Source: Aureimonas sp. OT7 (GTDB lineage Bacteria > Pseudomonadota > Alphaproteobacteria > Rhizobiales > Rhizobiaceae). Taken from it: a stretch of 64,000 bases of DNA. The position numbers and the translations under genes were made by a program. Of the stretch, positions 35,847-48,062 are shown one piece after another. The stretch is from NCBI RefSeq assembly GCF_014844055.1, contig NZ_CP062167.1, forward strand, positions 1,441,501 to 1,505,500. The letters run 5' to 3'. Numbering within the stretch: the stretch's first letter is position 1; every line of letters begins with the position of its first letter. The notes under the pieces were generated by a model that saw only the letters and a list, made by a program, of their open reading frames with translations, was not told where the DNA came from and did not search any database.

Positions 35847-37221
35847 CGCCTGAACGCAGGATAAGCACTCATGTCGACTTCATCCCGTTCAGGGGTGGGC
35901 GGGGCCGTGCGCGGCCGTCCGTCCGCCGACCTGTACCGCGCCGTGTGGCGCTGGCATTTCTTTGCCGGACTGTTCGTCCTGCCGTTCCTGATCACCCTGT
36001 CGATCACGGGCGCGCTGTACCTGTTCCGGAACGAGCTGGATGCCCTGATCCATTCGGATCTGAAGCGCATCGAAATCCAGGAGGGCGCCTCTGCGGCGGC
36101 GCCCTCCGCCATGATCTGGTCGGCGCTTTCGGTGCAACCCGGCACGGCTGTCAAGTTTACCCAGCCGGCCGCCGCCGACGCCTCGGCGGAAGTGACGATC
36201 GTGACGCCGCTCGGAGACCGTGTCGCGGTCTATGTGAATCCGTATGACGGAACGGTGCTCGGTTCGCTCGCCGACCGGGGGACCGTCATGTGGACGGTGC
36301 GCTATCTGCACAGCCTGCGCTATTTCGGGCCGGTGGCGCGCGGCGTCATCGAGATCGCCGGTGGATTGTCGATCCTTCTCGTGCTGACGGGAATCTACCT
36401 ATGGTGGCCGCGCGGCCGGGCGGGAGGGGTCGTGACCGTGCGCGGAGCGCCATCAAAGCGTGTCTTCTGGCGCGATATGCATGCCGTTCTGGGCGTCGTT
36501 CTCGGCGGCTTCATCGCGTTCCTGGCCATCACCGGCATGCCCTGGTCCGGCGTATGGGGCGCGCAGGTGAATGCGTGGGCCAACGGCACGAACTTCGGCT
36601 ATCCGTCCGGTGTTCGCGTCGATGTACCCATGTCGCAGGTGAAACTGTCCGAAGAGGGGACGACGAGCTGGTCTCTCGAGCAGGCCCAGGCGCCACTGTC
36701 TGCGCCACCCGCCACCGCGTCACCGGTGCCGATCGGCATCGACGATGCGGTCGCCGAATTCGACAGGCTCGGGCTGCATGCCGGCTATGCCGTCAACATT
36801 CCGTCGGGCCCGACCGGCGTCTATACCAGTTCGGTCTATCCGGACGATCTTTCGCAACAGCGCGTCGTGCACCTGGACCAATATAGCGGCGCGCCACTGC
36901 TGGACATGTCCTATGCGGATTACGGGCCGCTGGGGCGCTGGCTGGAGTTCGGCATCAATGTCCACATGGGGCAGCAGTTCGGCCTTTTGAACCAGTTGCT
37001 GCTTCTGGCGGTCTGTATCGGCAATGTGGTTCTTGCGGTATCGGCCGGCATCATGTGGTGGAAGCGCCGGCCGGCGGGCTCCATGGGGGTCCCTCCGCTA
37101 CCGGCGGAGCGGAATGCCTTTGCCGGCATCCTCGTCATCCTGGCCATCGGCGGCATCGTTTTCCCGCTGGCCGGGGCAGCACTCCTGACCATTCTGGCGA
37201 TGGATATCTTCGTCGTGCGTC

Positions 37222-39905
<2,684 letters not shown>

Positions 39906-39927
39906 CGCGGCCGGCCCCGTCATCGTG

Positions 39928-41445
39928 TCAATCTTCGTCGGATGCCATTTGCGACAGAACGGCACCACGGCCCCGTGCGCGCATGATCATCGGCACCACC
40001 AGGGCCAGCACGGCAAGGCCGAGCAGGATGATCGCCAGCGGCGAGTGGATCAGCACCGTCGGGTCGCCCTGGCTGATCGCCAGCGCGCGGCGCAGTTGCT
40101 GCTCGGCCATCGGGCCCAGGATGAGGCCGACGACGACGGGCGCGATCGGATAGCCGAAGCGGCGCAGCATGTAGCCCCCCAGGCCGAACAGCAGCAGCAT
40201 ACCGAGCTCGGTGGACGAGTTGTTGGCGCCGATGCAGCCGAGCGTCGCGAAGACGAGGATGCCGGCATACAGCCACGGCCGCGGGATGGTCAGAAGCTTC
40301 ACCCAGAGGCCGACGAGCGGCAGGTTCAGCACCACCAGCATCAGGTTGGCGATGAGCAGGCTGGCGATGAGGCCCCAGACCAGTTGCGGCGACGTCATGA
40401 ACAGGAGCGGGCCGGGTTGCAGGCCGAACTGCTGGAAGGCCGCCAGCATGATCGCCGCCGTCGCCGATGTCGGCAGGCCAAGCGTTAGCAGCGGCACCAA
40501 AGTACCGGCGGCGGAGGCATTGTTGGCGGCCTCCGGCCCTGCGACGCCTTCGATGGCGCCATGCCCGAACTCTTCCTTGTGCCTGGAAAGGCTCTTTTCC
40601 GTCGTGTAGGACAGGAAGGTGCCGATCTCGGCGCCGCCCGCCGGCATGGCGCCGATGGGAAAGCCGATGGCCGTGCCACGCAACCACGGCTTCCAGGACC
40701 GTTTCCAGTCTTCGCGGTTCATCCAGACGGAACCCTTGACCGCCACGACCTGCCCGTCGTCCCGCGAGGAGCCGCCCGCCACCACCAGCGCTTCGCCGAT
40801 GGCAAACAGCGCGACCGCCAGCGTCGTGACTTCGATGCCGTCGAGAAGCTCCGGCACGCCGAAGGCAAGCCGCGCCTGCCCGGTCTGCAGGTCGATGCCG
40901 ACCAAGCCGAGCGTCAGGCCGAGCACCAGGGCGGTCAGCCCGCGCAGGGCCGAGTCGCCGAAGGCGGCGGAGACGGTAACGAAGGCCAGGATCATCAGCG
41001 CGAAATATTCGGCCGGTCCGAAGGACAGGGCGAAGCGCACGATGTAGGGGGCGATGAACGCCAGGCCAAGCGTGGCGATGAGGCCGGCGACGAACGATCC
41101 GATGGCCGCGGTGGCGAGCGCCGGTCCGCCGCGCCCCTTGCGGGCCATCTTGTTGCCTTCGAGCGCGGTGATGATCGAGGCGCTTTCTCCCGGCGTATTG
41201 AGCAGGATCGAGGTGGTCGAGCCCCCATACATGCCGCCGTAATAGATGCCGGCGAACATGATGAGCGAGCCTGTGGCGTCGAGCTGATAGGTCACCGGCA
41301 GGAGGAGGGCGACGGTCAGCGCCGGGCCGATGCCCGGCAGCACGCCCACGGCGGTACCGAGGGTGACGCCGATCAGCGCGTACAGAAGGTAGATCGGTTG
41401 GGCGGCGGTAAGGAGGCCCTGACCGAGAAGCGCGAGCGTGTCCAT
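39928..41445 (-). CDS. tctA: Tripartite tricarboxylate transporter large membrane subunit TctA
   Basis: 505-aa multi-span protein (about 11-12 hydrophobic segments). TctA hallmarks are [24 protein letters not shown] near residues 30-55, [20 protein letters not shown], and the repeat-related [19 protein letters not shown]. It forms the sodium-driven channel with TctB, fed by the binding protein TctC. Last gene of the minus-strand tctD-E-C-B-A run. Substrate is likely a di- or tricarboxylate. Confidence 0.94.
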   Translation of the reverse strand: MDTLALLGQGLLTAAQPIYLLYALIGVTLGTAVGVLPGIGPALTVALLLPVTYQLDATGSLIMFAGIYYGGMYGGSTTSILLNTPGESASIITALEGNKMARKGRGGPALATAAIGSFVAGLIATLGLAFIAPYIVRFALSFGPAEYFALMILAFVTVSAAFGDSALRGLTALVLGLTLGLVGIDLQTGQARLAFGVPELLDGIEVTTLAVALFAIGEALVVAGGSSRDDGQVVAVKGSVWMNREDWKRSWKPWLRGTAIGFPIGAMPAGGAEIGTFLSYTTEKSLSRHKEEFGHGAIEGVAGPEAANNASAAGTLVPLLTLGLPTSATAAIMLAAFQQFGLQPGPLLFMTSPQLVWGLIASLLIANLMLVVLNLPLVGLWVKLLTIPRPWLYAGILVFATLGCIGANNSSTELGMLLLFGLGGYMLRRFGYPIAPVVVGLILGPMAEQQLRRALAISQGDPTVLIHSPLAIILLGLAVLALVVPMIMRARGRGAVLSQMASDED

Positions 41446-41465
41446 GATTTACGAGCCCGACATGG

Positions 41466-41954
41466 TCAGATGAAAAGGGATTCGAGTGGCCCTGCCGGAA
41501 GGCGAAGCCGCAGCAGGCCGAAGAAGACGCCCCAGACGGCCAGCGACAGCAGGATGCCAATGGGAATGGTTTTCCACAATTGGCGCTTGCCGAAGGCGCG
41601 CGCCGTCGCCGCAAAGAGAAGGCCGGTTGCGATGGAAAAGCCGGCCGGATGCAGCAGAAGCGCCTGGGTGGCGAGCCCGCCGACGATCCAGGCGATAGGC
41701 CCGATCCTGTCTTCCTCGCGCTCGGGGAACTCGCCGCGCCATGCCTCGACGAAGGTCCATCCCGACAGGACGATCAGGGCCGCTGCGATGGCGTAGGGAA
41801 AGGCCGTCGGGCCGATCTGTGCATAAGAGCCGCCGGTGAGGCGGCTGGCGTCGTAACCGACGAGAAGGCCCAGAAGGCCGAGCGCCGCGCCGATGGCGAG
41901 CGCCGCCCGGTCGGGGCGGCGCTGCCCGGCAACATCGTGCCGTAGATCGGTCAT
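41466..41954 (-). CDS. tctB: Tripartite tricarboxylate transporter small membrane subunit TctB
   Basis: 162-aa membrane protein with four hydrophobic segments. The family N-terminal pattern (ALAIGAALGLLGLLVGYDASRL) leads to GPTAFPYAIAAALIVLSG. Sequence is weakly conserved in this family, so the call leans on size, topology and position directly between tctC (no gap) and tctA (20 bp). Confidence 0.9.
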   Translation of the reverse strand: MTDLRHDVAGQRRPDRAALAIGAALGLLGLLVGYDASRLTGGSYAQIGPTAFPYAIAAALIVLSGWTFVEAWRGEFPEREEDRIGPIAWIVGGLATQALLLHPAGFSIATGLLFAATARAFGKRQLWKTIPIGILLSLAVWGVFFGLLRLRLPAGPLESLFI

Positions 41955-42905
41955 CTACTTGACCAGACCGATCTTGGTGAGGATCTCGCGGGTGTTCTCG
42001 GTGTCCGCCGCAAGTTGCTGCTTGAAGGCGTCGCCGGCCAGGAACGTGTCCTGCCAGTTGTTACGCTCCAGCGTCTCCTTCCATTCCGGGCTCTGCACCA
42101 TTTTCTCGATGTCGGCGGTGATTGCTGCGGCCTGCTCCGGCGTGATGCCTGGCGCAGCCGATACCATGCGCCAGTTTTCCAGCACAACGTCGTAGCCGGC
42201 CTCCTTCAGCGTCGGCGCGTCGACGCCCTCGATCCGGTTTTCCGTCGATACCGCCAGGAGACGCAGCGTGCCGGCCGCGATCTGCGATTCGAATTCGCCG
42301 TAACCGGAAATGCCGGCGGCAACCTGCGCGCCCAGGATGGCCGCCAGCGCCTCGCCGCCACCCGAGAAGGCGATGTAGTTGATCTTGGTCGGATCGACGC
42401 CGGCCGCTTCGGCGAAGAGCCCGGCCGCGATATGGTCGGTACCGCCGGCGGAGCCGCCCGCGATGGCGACGGCACCCGGGTTCTCCTTCATGGCGGCGGC
42501 CAGGTCATCGATCGTCTGGAAGGGAGAGGACGCCGGCACCACGATGGCTTCCGCCTCGCCGGTCAGGCGGGCGATTGGGGTGACCTGATCGAGCGTGACG
42601 GGCGAATTGTTGGTCAGGATGGCGCCCACCATGACATAGCCGCCGACGATCAGCGCACTCGGGTCGCCTTCCTTGCCGCGGACGAACTGCGCCAGGCCGA
42701 TCGTCCCGCCGGCACCCGGCACGTTGACCACCTGCACGTCGCTGGCGATGCCGCTGTCCTGCAGAACGGTCTGCATGGCGCGGGCGGTCTGGTCCCATCC
42801 GCCGCCGGGCGAGGCGGGCGCCATGATTTCGTAGGATGCACCCTGTGCCAGCGCGCTCGTGGAAAGGCCGGCCACCAGGATGGCGGCGGCGAAGAACTGC
42901 TTCAT
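41955..42905 (-). CDS. tctC: Tripartite tricarboxylate transporter substrate-binding protein TctC
   Basis: 316-aa periplasmic binding protein with signal peptide ([17 protein letters not shown]). Mature segments typical of TctC/BugT are [36 protein letters not shown], and [25 protein letters not shown] 42905 is preceded by GGGAGGAAAT, an excellent ribosome site. A small inverted repeat (ATGCGCC / GGCGCAT, 42919-42938) lies in its 5' leader. Transcribed in line with the two-component genes 125 bp upstream, which probably control it. Confidence 0.93.
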   Translation of the reverse strand: MKQFFAAAILVAGLSTSALAQGASYEIMAPASPGGGWDQTARAMQTVLQDSGIASDVQVVNVPGAGGTIGLAQFVRGKEGDPSALIVGGYVMVGAILTNNSPVTLDQVTPIARLTGEAEAIVVPASSPFQTIDDLAAAMKENPGAVAIAGGSAGGTDHIAAGLFAEAAGVDPTKINYIAFSGGGEALAAILGAQVAAGISGYGEFESQIAAGTLRLLAVSTENRIEGVDAPTLKEAGYDVVLENWRMVSAAPGITPEQAAAITADIEKMVQSPEWKETLERNNWQDTFLAGDAFKQQLAADTENTREILTKIGLVK

Positions 42906-43030
42906 GATTTCCTCCCGGATGCGCCCTCGAAGGCGCATGAAACACGTGAACCACGCATGCGGCGCTCCCCGCGCCAGACATGGAACGCTTCAAGGTTAGG
43001 CGCGCCGACCTGTCGTAATCCTGTCATGCG

Positions 43031-45463
43031 TCACGGACCGACGATTTCGAGCCATGTTTCCAGGAATCGGGCGCGCCGCTGGCGGTCCAGCGCCACGAGC
43101 AGGCCGGGGCCGAGCGCGATCGGCTGCACGGCGCCGCGGCCAAGCGCCGCAATGTGCTCGGCCGTGAACGCGCCGGACGAGCCCGGTATGACTGCGCCGA
43201 GCGCGGTCGGCCCGGCCAGGATGGACTGCCCCTCGGGCGACAAGGCGAAGTCGATGAAGGCGCGGGCAAGATCGGCGCGGGGTGCCCCTTCGGGGATCAG
43301 CAATGTGCGCGTCAGCACGAGGACGTAGTCGTCCGGCACCACCACGCCGATCCGATGGCCGGCGGCCTGGCGTGCCAGCGCGTAGGAGCCGAGCACGTTG
43401 TAGCCGAGGGCGAGTTCGCCGCCCTCCACCCTGTCGAGTATGTCCGGGCTGCTGCCGGACAGTTGCGCGTCGGCATGACCGAAGGCGCTGGCAAGGCGCC
43501 AGAAATAGGACGAGATCGTCTGGTCCTGCGCGGCGAGGAGATAGCCGACGCCGCTGGTCGCGATGTCGTATGTGGCGACCTTTCCGGCAAAACGTTCGGG
43601 AAAGCGCTCCAGCAGCTCGGCCAGCGCGATGCGCGTGCGGGGCACTTCGTCCTCGGTGACGAGGTCGGGGTTGTACACGATGACGGCCGGCTCGAAGGTG
43701 AAGCCGAAGACTTCGCGCCGCCACTGGGCCCAGCGCGGCAGGGCGGCAAGGTTGGGCGGCTCGTGCGCCTGCGCGAAGCCGTCATTGGCCAGCTTGACCT
43801 GCAGATCCGTCGCCGAGCTCATGACGAGATCGGGTTTCGGGTCGGCGCGCGCCTCGGCGACCTCCAGATAGATCGGCAGCGTCTCGCCTTCCTCGTAGGC
43901 CACGGTCACGTGCGGCCAGAGGCGTTGGAAGCCCTCCACCAACGGGCGGAACAACGGCGTATCCGTCGTTCCGAGGATCGTCAGCACCTCGCCCGTCCGG
44001 CCGGATGGCGCGGAGTAGGTTTCCAGCGCCCGTGCGGGGCCGGGCGCCGCCGCCAGGAGGCCGGCAGCCAGGAAAAGCGCGGCAAGCGCCGCCGTGGCGC
44101 GGCGTGCCGGCAGGCGCACGCGTGCGGTCAGCCCGCCGCCGGGCGTGTTGTCCAGCAGGAAGCGTCCTCCGGCGGCTGCCGCCACGCGGGCGACGATGGC
44201 AAGGCCGAGGCCCGACCCGCTGGTGCCCTCCGAGGCACTGCCGCGCCGGAACCGCTCCGTAACGGCTTGCCTTTCCCCAGGGGCGATGCCGGGCCCGTGG
44301 TCGATCACCGACAGGATCGCCGCGCCATCGTCGGCCTCGGCCTCCACCAGAACCGGGCCGGGGGCATAGATGAGCGCGTTGTCGATCAGATTGCGCAGCA
44401 TCTCGCGCAGCACCACGCGGTCCATGTCGATCACCAGCTCCCGCGCGGCGCGCGGCATATCGACGTCCAGCCGCTCTGCGAGGTCCGGGGACAGGCGGCC
44501 GACCACCTCGCCCACGATATCGCCAAGCTGCACCGGGTCGATGCGGCGCGCTTCCAGCCGGTGGGCCACCGTCGCGTCCATGAGCAGCTGGTTGACCAGA
44601 TGGCTGGCCTGTACCGCCCCCTGGTGGATGCGCTGGACGCGCCCGCGCAGCATGGCCGGGTCGCTCTCCGACAAAGCCACTTCCGCCTGCGCGCGCAACG
44701 AGGCGAGGGGGGTGCGCACCTCGTGCGCCGCTTCCGCCACGAGGGCGCCGAGCCGCTCGGTCGTCTGGCGCAGGCGCGCGATGAACTCGTTGAGGGCGTC
44801 TACGAGGCGGCGCACTTCCACCGGGACGATTTCTGCCACGGGTGACAAGTCGTCCGGCGTGCGACGGTTGAGGTTGCGCTCCAGAAGGGTGAGCGGGCGG
44901 AAGGCGCGGCCGATGGCAAACCAGACGAGGGCAATGGCCAGGAGCGTCATGGCGACGATGGGCAAGAGCGCATTGCCGAGGATTTCGCGCGCCAGGACCG
45001 CGCGCTCGCCTTTGGTCTCGGCGACGCGGATGGTAACCCAGCCCGTGCCCGATGCCGTCGACACGAGCCGTCCGACCGTGGCCACGCGCACGAGTTCGCC
45101 GCGAAAATCGATGTCGGCGTAGCCGGGTTCCGAATCCGTCGCCGGCGGGAGATTGTCGCCGAGTTCGGGATAGCCGGTCACGAAGCCGCCGTCCGGCCCG
45201 GCGACCGAGTAGAAGACGCGGTCGTCGTCCGAGAACATGGCGAAGGAAGCGAGCGGCAGTTCGACCGTTACCCGCCCGGCTTCCGCCTGCACCGCGCCGG
45301 CAATGGTGAAGGCCGATGCCGACAGCAGCCTGTCATAGGCGGTGTCGGACGAGCGCCGGGCATAATCCAGCACGAAGACGACCAGCGCCAGCGCCGCGCC
45401 GAGCAGCAGCGCGATGGCCAGCCATAGAATGCGCCGGCGGATGGAGAAGCCGTCAGCCGCCAT
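43031..45463 (-). CDS. TctE-like sensor histidine kinase fused to a C-terminal periplasmic substrate-binding domain
   Basis: 810-aa fusion. Numbering is from the longer frame at ATG 45481; subtract 6 for ATG 45463. TM1 ~16-40, periplasmic 2CSK_N-like sensor ~41-165, TM2 ~168-191, HAMP-like linker, HisKA with AAHEVRTPLASLRAQAE (His253), N-box RNLIDNALIYAP (~363-374), G1 DHGPGIAPGE (394-403), and G2 GSGLGLAIV (~422-430). Kinase sequence ends ~458. A third hydrophobic segment (~461-485, ending PARA like a signal peptide) follows. Then come about 330 residues of a type II solute-binding protein: VLTILGTTDTPLFRPLVEGF, KPDLVMSSATDLQVKLAN, FEPAVIVYNPDLV, VATYDIATSGVGYLLAAQDQ. No stop or frame change separates the two parts. 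ATG 45463 overlaps the regulator stop. It likely senses carboxylate for the adjacent tctCBA. A similar fusion may exist elsewhere, but I cannot confirm that here. Confidence 0.88.
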   Translation of the reverse strand: MAADGFSIRRRILWLAIALLLGAALALVVFVLDYARRSSDTAYDRLLSASAFTIAGAVQAEAGRVTVELPLASFAMFSDDDRVFYSVAGPDGGFVTGYPELGDNLPPATDSEPGYADIDFRGELVRVATVGRLVSTASGTGWVTIRVAETKGERAVLAREILGNALLPIVAMTLLAIALVWFAIGRAFRPLTLLERNLNRRTPDDLSPVAEIVPVEVRRLVDALNEFIARLRQTTERLGALVAEAAHEVRTPLASLRAQAEVALSESDPAMLRGRVQRIHQGAVQASHLVNQLLMDATVAHRLEARRIDPVQLGDIVGEVVGRLSPDLAERLDVDMPRAARELVIDMDRVVLREMLRNLIDNALIYAPGPVLVEAEADDGAAILSVIDHGPGIAPGERQAVTERFRRGSASEGTSGSGLGLAIVARVAAAAGGRFLLDNTPGGGLTARVRLPARRATAALAALFLAAGLLAAAPGPARALETYSAPSGRTGEVLTILGTTDTPLFRPLVEGFQRLWPHVTVAYEEGETLPIYLEVAEARADPKPDLVMSSATDLQVKLANDGFAQAHEPPNLAALPRWAQWRREVFGFTFEPAVIVYNPDLVTEDEVPRTRIALAELLERFPERFAGKVATYDIATSGVGYLLAAQDQTISSYFWRLASAFGHADAQLSGSSPDILDRVEGGELALGYNVLGSYALARQAAGHRIGVVVPDDYVLVLTRTLLIPEGAPRADLARAFIDFALSPEGQSILAGPTALGAVIPGSSGAFTAEHIAALGRGAVQPIALGPGLLVALDRQRRARFLETWLEIVGP

Positions 45464-46127
45464 TGGTGATACGGGCCACATAGCCGACGCCGCGAACGGT
45501 GGCGATCTCGAGCGCTGCGCCTTCCAGCTTGCGGCGCAGGCGCGAGACGTAGAGCTCCAGCGCGTTGACGGAGACCGCCTCGTCGAAGCTGAACAATTGC
45601 GACATCAGGCGCTCCTTCGGCACGACGGCGCCGACGCGCGCCAGAAGGATTTCCAGAAGACGGAACTCGCGGCGCGACAGTTCCACTGCCTGTCCTGACA
45701 CGCTGACGCTGTGGCCGGCGAGGTCCACGACCGTATCGCCGAATTCCATCAGGCTGGTGGTGCGGCCGGCCGGACGCCGCAGCACGGCGCGCAGGCGCGC
45801 ATCCAGCTCTCGCAGGTCGAAGGGCTTGACGAGATAGTCGTCGGCGCCACGGTCGAGAAGGCTCACCTTGTCGTCGATCTCTGCCCGGGCGGTGACGACC
45901 AGGATGGGTATCGCGTTCCGCGCGCGCCGAAGCTCCTCGATGATGGACAGGCCGTCGCGTCCGGGAAGCATCAGGTCGAGGATGAGCGCGTCGTAAGGCT
46001 CCGCTGCGACGGCATCCAACGCGGCTTCGCCCTGCCGGACCCATTCCACCGAATGGCCGGCATTGCGCAGATGGCGGAAGACGGCGTCTCCCAGATCGTC
46101 GTTGTCCTCAACTAGCAGCAGCCGCAT
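45453..46127 (-). CDS. tctD: TctD-like OmpR-family response regulator
   Basis: 224-aa two-component regulator. Receiver domain: LLLVEDNDDLG (acidic pocket), phosphoacceptor Asp51 in LILDLMLPGRDG, Lys101 in DDYLVKPFDL. C-terminal winged helix: ELSRREFRLLEILL, VSVNALELYVSRLRRKLEG and ATVRGVGYVA. ATG 46127 gives family length; the longer frame upstream is not supported. It overlaps the kinase gene start by about 11 bases and leads the run tctD-E-C-B-A, so it most likely activates the transporter genes. Confidence 0.94.
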   Translation of the reverse strand: MRLLLVEDNDDLGDAVFRHLRNAGHSVEWVRQGEAALDAVAAEPYDALILDLMLPGRDGLSIIEELRRARNAIPILVVTARAEIDDKVSLLDRGADDYLVKPFDLRELDARLRAVLRRPAGRTTSLMEFGDTVVDLAGHSVSVSGQAVELSRREFRLLEILLARVGAVVPKERLMSQLFSFDEAVSVNALELYVSRLRRKLEGAALEIATVRGVGYVARITNGG

Positions 46128-46238
46128 GGCCCGTCCGTGATCCCCTGTCGGGGGAAAGCATAGACCGGCGACGCCCGTAACGTCTCGACCCATATCCGCC
46201 GACACGCGGACCGGCACAAAAAACTGCAACTCATGCAC

Positions 46239-46255
46239 TTGCAAATCATTTGCAA
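46239..46255. promoter_or_regulatory. Mur/Fur-type box upstream of sitABCD
   Basis: Perfect 17-bp palindrome TTGCAAATCATTTGCAA (8-bp arms around a central C), 48 bp before the sitA start. Related TGCA-containing half-sites flank it (46224-46236, 46267-46278). In Rhizobium-type alphaproteobacteria, the Fur-family manganese regulator Mur binds a very similar TGCAAAT-type palindrome at sitABCD. This supports Mn-dependent repression. Confidence 0.75.
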
Positions 46256-46302
46256 AAACGTAGATTGTTGCAATGCAATGGCAGCAGGGGCGTCGAGGTC
46301 GC

Positions 46303-47289
46303 ATGAAGCAGGGTTTGAGAAGTTGGTTGAGCAGGCGCGTGGCGCCCGTCCTTGGCCTTGTCGCGATGCTGGTGGCTGCCGGCGGCCCCGCGCGGGCTGC
46401 CGAGCCGCTGCACATCGTCGCCACGACGGGCATGATCGCTGATGCCGTTGCGCAGGTCGGGGGCGACAGGGTCGAGGTGGTCTCCCTGATGGGCCCCGGG
46501 GTCGATCCGCATCTCTATCGGCCCACCGCGTCGGACATCGCGCGCATGGCGCGTGCCGATGCCGTCTTCTATCACGGCCTCAATCTGGAGGCGCAGCTGC
46601 GTGAATTCCTCGAGCGGCTGGGGTCGCGGGTGCCGGTCGTCGCCCTGGCCGATGGCCTGCCTCATGAACGGCTCCGCGAGAATCCCGACTATGCCAACCA
46701 GTTCGATCCGCATGTCTGGATGGACCCCCGGCTGTGGCGCGGCGTGGTCATCGAGGCCGCCGATGCGCTGAGCCGGATGGATCCGTCCGGCGCCCCGACC
46801 TATGCCGCCAATGCGGATGCCTATCTGGCGAAGGTGGATGCGCTGGCCGATTATGCCGACCGGGTTCTGTCGAGCGTGCCCGAAGGCGCGCGCGTGCTGG
46901 TGAGTGCGCATGACGCCTTCGGCTATTTCGGCGCCGCCCACGGTTTTGAGGTTCTCGGCATCCAGGGCATCTCCACCAACAGCGAGGCTGGCGTGCGGCA
47001 GATCGAAAGCCTGGTCGATACGCTGGTCAGCCGCAATATCGGTGCGATCTTCGTCGAAAGCTCCGTCTCCGACCGCAATGTCCGCGCTCTGGTCGAGGGA
47101 GCGGCCGCGCGCGGCCATGCGGTGAAGATCGGCGGCGAGCTCTATTCCGATGCGATGGGCACGCCGGGCACCTATGAGGGCACCTATATCGGCATGATCG
47201 ACCATAACGTCACGGTTATCACGGATGCGCTTGGCGGCGATGTCCCGGACGGCGGCATGAATGGCCGCCTCGCCGTTGCGGGGCTGTGA
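46303..47289 (+). CDS. sitA: Manganese/iron ABC transporter substrate-binding protein SitA
   Basis: Cluster A-I metal-binding protein of 328 aa, with a signal peptide ending near ARAAEP. Likely ligands are His70 (GVDPHLYRP), His137 (FDPHVWMD), Glu228 (TNSEAGVRQ) and an Asp in IGMIDHN. The third ligand is Glu, as in Mn proteins such as PsaA, and there is no His-rich loop like that of zinc protein ZnuA. ATG 46303 (MKQGLRS) has GAGG upstream; ATG 46273 lacks a ribosome site. Leads sitABCD under the Mur-like box. Confidence 0.92.
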   Translation: MKQGLRSWLSRRVAPVLGLVAMLVAAGGPARAAEPLHIVATTGMIADAVAQVGGDRVEVVSLMGPGVDPHLYRPTASDIARMARADAVFYHGLNLEAQLREFLERLGSRVPVVALADGLPHERLRENPDYANQFDPHVWMDPRLWRGVVIEAADALSRMDPSGAPTYAANADAYLAKVDALADYADRVLSSVPEGARVLVSAHDAFGYFGAAHGFEVLGIQGISTNSEAGVRQIESLVDTLVSRNIGAIFVESSVSDRNVRALVEGAAARGHAVKIGGELYSDAMGTPGTYEGTYIGMIDHNVTVITDALGGDVPDGGMNGRLAVAGL

Positions 47290-47299
47290 GGGTTGGACG

Positions 47300-48058
47300 A
47301 TGGATACGATGACCATGACACAAACCAACCCGCCGCTGGCCGTGCAGGGGCTTTCCGTAGCCTATAATGGCAAGATCGTCCTGTCCGACGTCGATACGGT
47401 CGTGCCGGAAGGGGCGATGCTGGCCATCGTCGGGCCGAACGGTGCCGGCAAGTCGACTTTCCTCAAGGCGACGCTGGGCCTGGTGCCGAGCCTGTCCGGG
47501 CGCGTCCGCTTCTTCGGGAAGAGCTTTGGCGATGTGCGACGCCGCATCGCCTATGTACCGCAACGCGCCAGCGTGGACTGGGATTTCCCGACATCGGCCT
47601 TCGGCGTGGTCATGATGGGCTTCTACGGACGCCTGGGCCTGCTGAGGCCGGCCGGACGGCGCGAAAAGGCGCGGGCCATGGAATGCCTGGAGCGTGTCGG
47701 CCTCGGCGACGTCGCCGCGCGGCAGATCGGCCAATTGTCGGGCGGGCAGCAGCAACGCGTCTTCCTGGCGCGGGCGCTTGCGCAGGACGCCGAGCTGATC
47801 ATCATGGACGAACCCTTCGCCGGCGTCGACGCCGCCACGGAAAGCGCCATCGTGGAGGTGCTCAAGGGGCTGCGCGCAGGCGGCCGCACTGTCGTCTGCG
47901 TCCATCACGACCTGTCGACGGTGCCTGCCTACTTCACCCATGTCCTGTTGCTGAACGGCTCGAAGGTCGCCGACGGACCGGTGGACGAGGCCTTCACATC
48001 CCGGAACCTGAATATCGCCTATGGCGGCCGGCTGGCCACGCCGGCAGGGGTGTACTGA
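47300..48058 (+). CDS. sitB: Manganese/iron ABC transporter ATP-binding protein SitB
   Basis: 252-aa ATPase. Walker A GPNGAGKSTF, Q-loop YVPQRASVDWDFP (the W-D-F-P form is typical of Mn/Zn importers), signature LSGGQQQR, Walker B LIIMDEPFAGVD, and switch His in VCVHHDLSTV. ATG 47300 follows GAGGGTTGGA ten bases after the sitA stop region; the longer frame from 47261 overlaps sitA and is rejected. Works with SitC and SitD. Confidence 0.94.
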   Translation: MDTMTMTQTNPPLAVQGLSVAYNGKIVLSDVDTVVPEGAMLAIVGPNGAGKSTFLKATLGLVPSLSGRVRFFGKSFGDVRRRIAYVPQRASVDWDFPTSAFGVVMMGFYGRLGLLRPAGRREKARAMECLERVGLGDVAARQIGQLSGGQQQRVFLARALAQDAELIIMDEPFAGVDAATESAIVEVLKGLRAGGRTVVCVHHDLSTVPAYFTHVLLLNGSKVADGPVDEAFTSRNLNIAYGGRLATPAGVY

Positions 48059-48062
48059 CGTC

